Below are positions 63,024-64,000 of a DNA stretch of 64,000 nucleotides, in pieces; position 1 is the stretch's first letter; each line of letters starts with the position of its first letter. The DNA is taken from assembly GCA_030066975.1 (NCBI GenBank), contig JASJAO010000004.1, positions 62,001 through 126,000 of the forward strand, written 5' to 3'. A model generated the notes under the pieces. The model saw nothing but the letters and a program-made list of their open reading frames with translations, was not told the origin of the DNA and did no database searches. Origin of the DNA: Henriciella sp. GTDB lineage: Bacteria > Pseudomonadota > Alphaproteobacteria > Caulobacterales > Hyphomonadaceae. A program made the translations under genes and the position numbers.

Positions 63024-64000
63024 ATGAATCGCATTCAGAGGTACATCTTCTTTCGAGTTATGCGGTCGGTCTTGATCATTGTCGGTGGTCTGGCCTTGCT
63101 GGCCATACTGGCGCAGGGCCTTTCGCGCACGGATATCATTGTCGAGAACCGCCAGTCTGCACTGACCTATTTCTACATCGTCGCCCTTGGGGCACCGCAA
63201 ATCATGGCGCTGCTGACCCCGATGGCGATGTTCGTGGCGGGTATCTGGGCCCTCAACCGACTTCACCGCGACAGTGAAATTGTCGTTGCCGAAGCAGCCG
63301 GGATGACTCAATGGCAAATCGCCTCTCCCGTCATTCGCCTAGCGGTCCTTGGCGCGCTCGTTCACCTCGGTGTCAATCTCTGGGTCCAGCCGACAGCGCA
63401 GCGCGCGCTTCGAGAGACCGTTCAGGCCGCGCGTGCCGATCTCGCCTCATCGCTGGTCCGCCCGGGCCAGTTCACCACCCCGGATGAGAACCTGACCGTA
63501 TTTGTCCGCTCACAGGATGGGACCGATCTGATCGGTGTGCAAATCGCCGAGCGCCCAAATCAGCCGGACGCCCGCGACTATCTCGCTCAACGCGGACGCT
63601 TCATTGATGTCGATGGCGAGCCCAGCATTGTGATGTTTGACGGTGAGATCCATCAATTGGACGCAAACGGTGCCCTCAACGTGCTGGAGTTCGATCAATC
63701 CACATTCGATCTGTCGCCCTTCATCAAAGAGACGGGACAAGTCACGCTCAAGGCCTCTGACCGCTACCTGCATGAACTGTTTCGGATAGATCGATCTAAT
63801 TATCAGGAAGTGCAGGATGAGGTGAAGTTTCTGGCAGAAGGGCATGCGCGTTTGACAACGCCGATCATCAGCATTGCCATGGCGCTTCTGGCGATACTCG
63901 CCGTGATCGGGGGCAGTTTCAATCGCCGCGGCTATAGTCGGCGCATCATTATCGCCTCCGCTGGCGCCCTGGTGCTTATAATTGTTCAACTCTCAGTTCA
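63024..64000 (+). CDS. lptF: LPS export permease LptF, N-terminal part
   Basis: About 325 residues are visible and the gene continues past the right edge. MNRIQRYIFFRVMRSVLIIVGG opens with the conserved R-Y-x-x-R segment and first membrane helix; further helices lie near 50-75 and 100-120 and resume near 270 after a large periplasmic beta-jellyroll part (about 130-265). VIRLAVLGALVHLGVN and FLAEGHARLTTPIISIAMALLAI are family features. LptF with LptG forms the inner-membrane permease that moves LPS to the outer membrane. lptG is presumably just beyond the window, next to pepA as in related genomes. Confidence 0.93.
   Translation, partial: MNRIQRYIFFRVMRSVLIIVGGLALLAILAQGLSRTDIIVENRQSALTYFYIVALGAPQIMALLTPMAMFVAGIWALNRLHRDSEIVVAEAAGMTQWQIASPVIRLAVLGALVHLGVNLWVQPTAQRALRETVQAARADLASSLVRPGQFTTPDENLTVFVRSQDGTDLIGVQIAERPNQPDARDYLAQRGRFIDVDGEPSIVMFDGEIHQLDANGALNVLEFDQSTFDLSPFIKETGQVTLKASDRYLHELFRIDRSNYQEVQDEVKFLAEGHARLTTPIISIAMALLAILAVIGGSFNRRGYSRRIIIASAGALVLIIVQLSV

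Overview
The window looks like chromosomal housekeeping DNA of a free-living, probably marine, alphaproteobacterium of the Hyphomonadaceae/Caulobacterales type. This is an inference from gene content: a DnaA-inactivating HdaA homologue beside ppk, ppx and rnd; an aa3 cytochrome oxidase cluster with SURF1, Cox11 and a CoxF-like protein; a plant-type glutamate-cysteine ligase; TrmFO; a TonB-dependent receptor; and a DUF3450/ExbB pair. The DNA is G+C rich and densely coding, with many 4-base ATGA/GTGA overlaps. I see no phage, insertion sequence, CRISPR array or rRNA. One tRNA (Gln, TTG) is present.

Layout. 0-1.5 kb: an ExbB-type proton channel (cut by the window edge), a DUF3450 protein and tRNA-Gln. 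1.6-4.5 kb: signal peptide peptidase SppA, a chorismate mutase and an Hpt protein that overlap tail to tail, and a small membrane protein. 4.7-9.3 kb: waaA-lpxK-lpxL (Kdo/lipid A), a DUF4345-like membrane protein and RluB. 9.3-13.1 kb: an orphan cytochrome P450, then thrC-EAL phosphodiesterase on the minus strand. 13.1-19.2 kb: ctaC-ctaD-(terminator-like hairpin)-ctaB-coxF-ctaG-ctaE-surf1. 19.3-25.6 kb: a TPR protein, TldD, a POT peptide transporter, glutamate-cysteine ligase and RsmE. 25.6-30 kb: UbiA, a fatty acid desaturase, a FrnE-like DsbA protein and an ABC exporter. 30-34.1 kb: an inositol-phosphatase/DUF4170 fusion, TldE and TrmFO. 34.1-36.9 kb: ribE-ribBA-ribH-nusB. 37-41 kb: a nucleoside transporter, a TonB receptor and a GST. 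41.1-44.8 kb: VOC, SDR, a Kazal-domain lipoprotein, Pcm, SurE and a small membrane protein. 44.8-49.3 kb: SerRS with an unusual low-G+C insertion, two palindromic elements, a DUF2256 protein and AspRS. 49.4-57.8 kb: a HerA-like ATPase, RNase D, Ppx, Ppk, HdaA and a DUF2066 protein. 57.9-64 kb: purM-purN, Ndk, a small membrane protein, GST, HolC, PepA and the start of lptF.

How the genes work together. Several blocks form coherent pathways: Kdo-lipid A assembly with LPS export (lptF), the complete aa3 oxidase with its heme and copper assembly factors, riboflavin synthesis, polyphosphate turnover next to a replication regulator, and purine synthesis. TldD and TldE, normally a heterodimeric protease, are encoded about 10 kb apart.

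The most unusual signal is the roughly 95-residue helical insertion, with low G+C, inside the catalytic domain of seryl-tRNA synthetase. Next are the phosphatase/DUF4170 fusion, which keeps what looks like the original internal ribosome binding site and start codon, and a palindromic repeat that appears to have rewritten the end of a small gene. I found no clear new multi-gene defence or mobile system.
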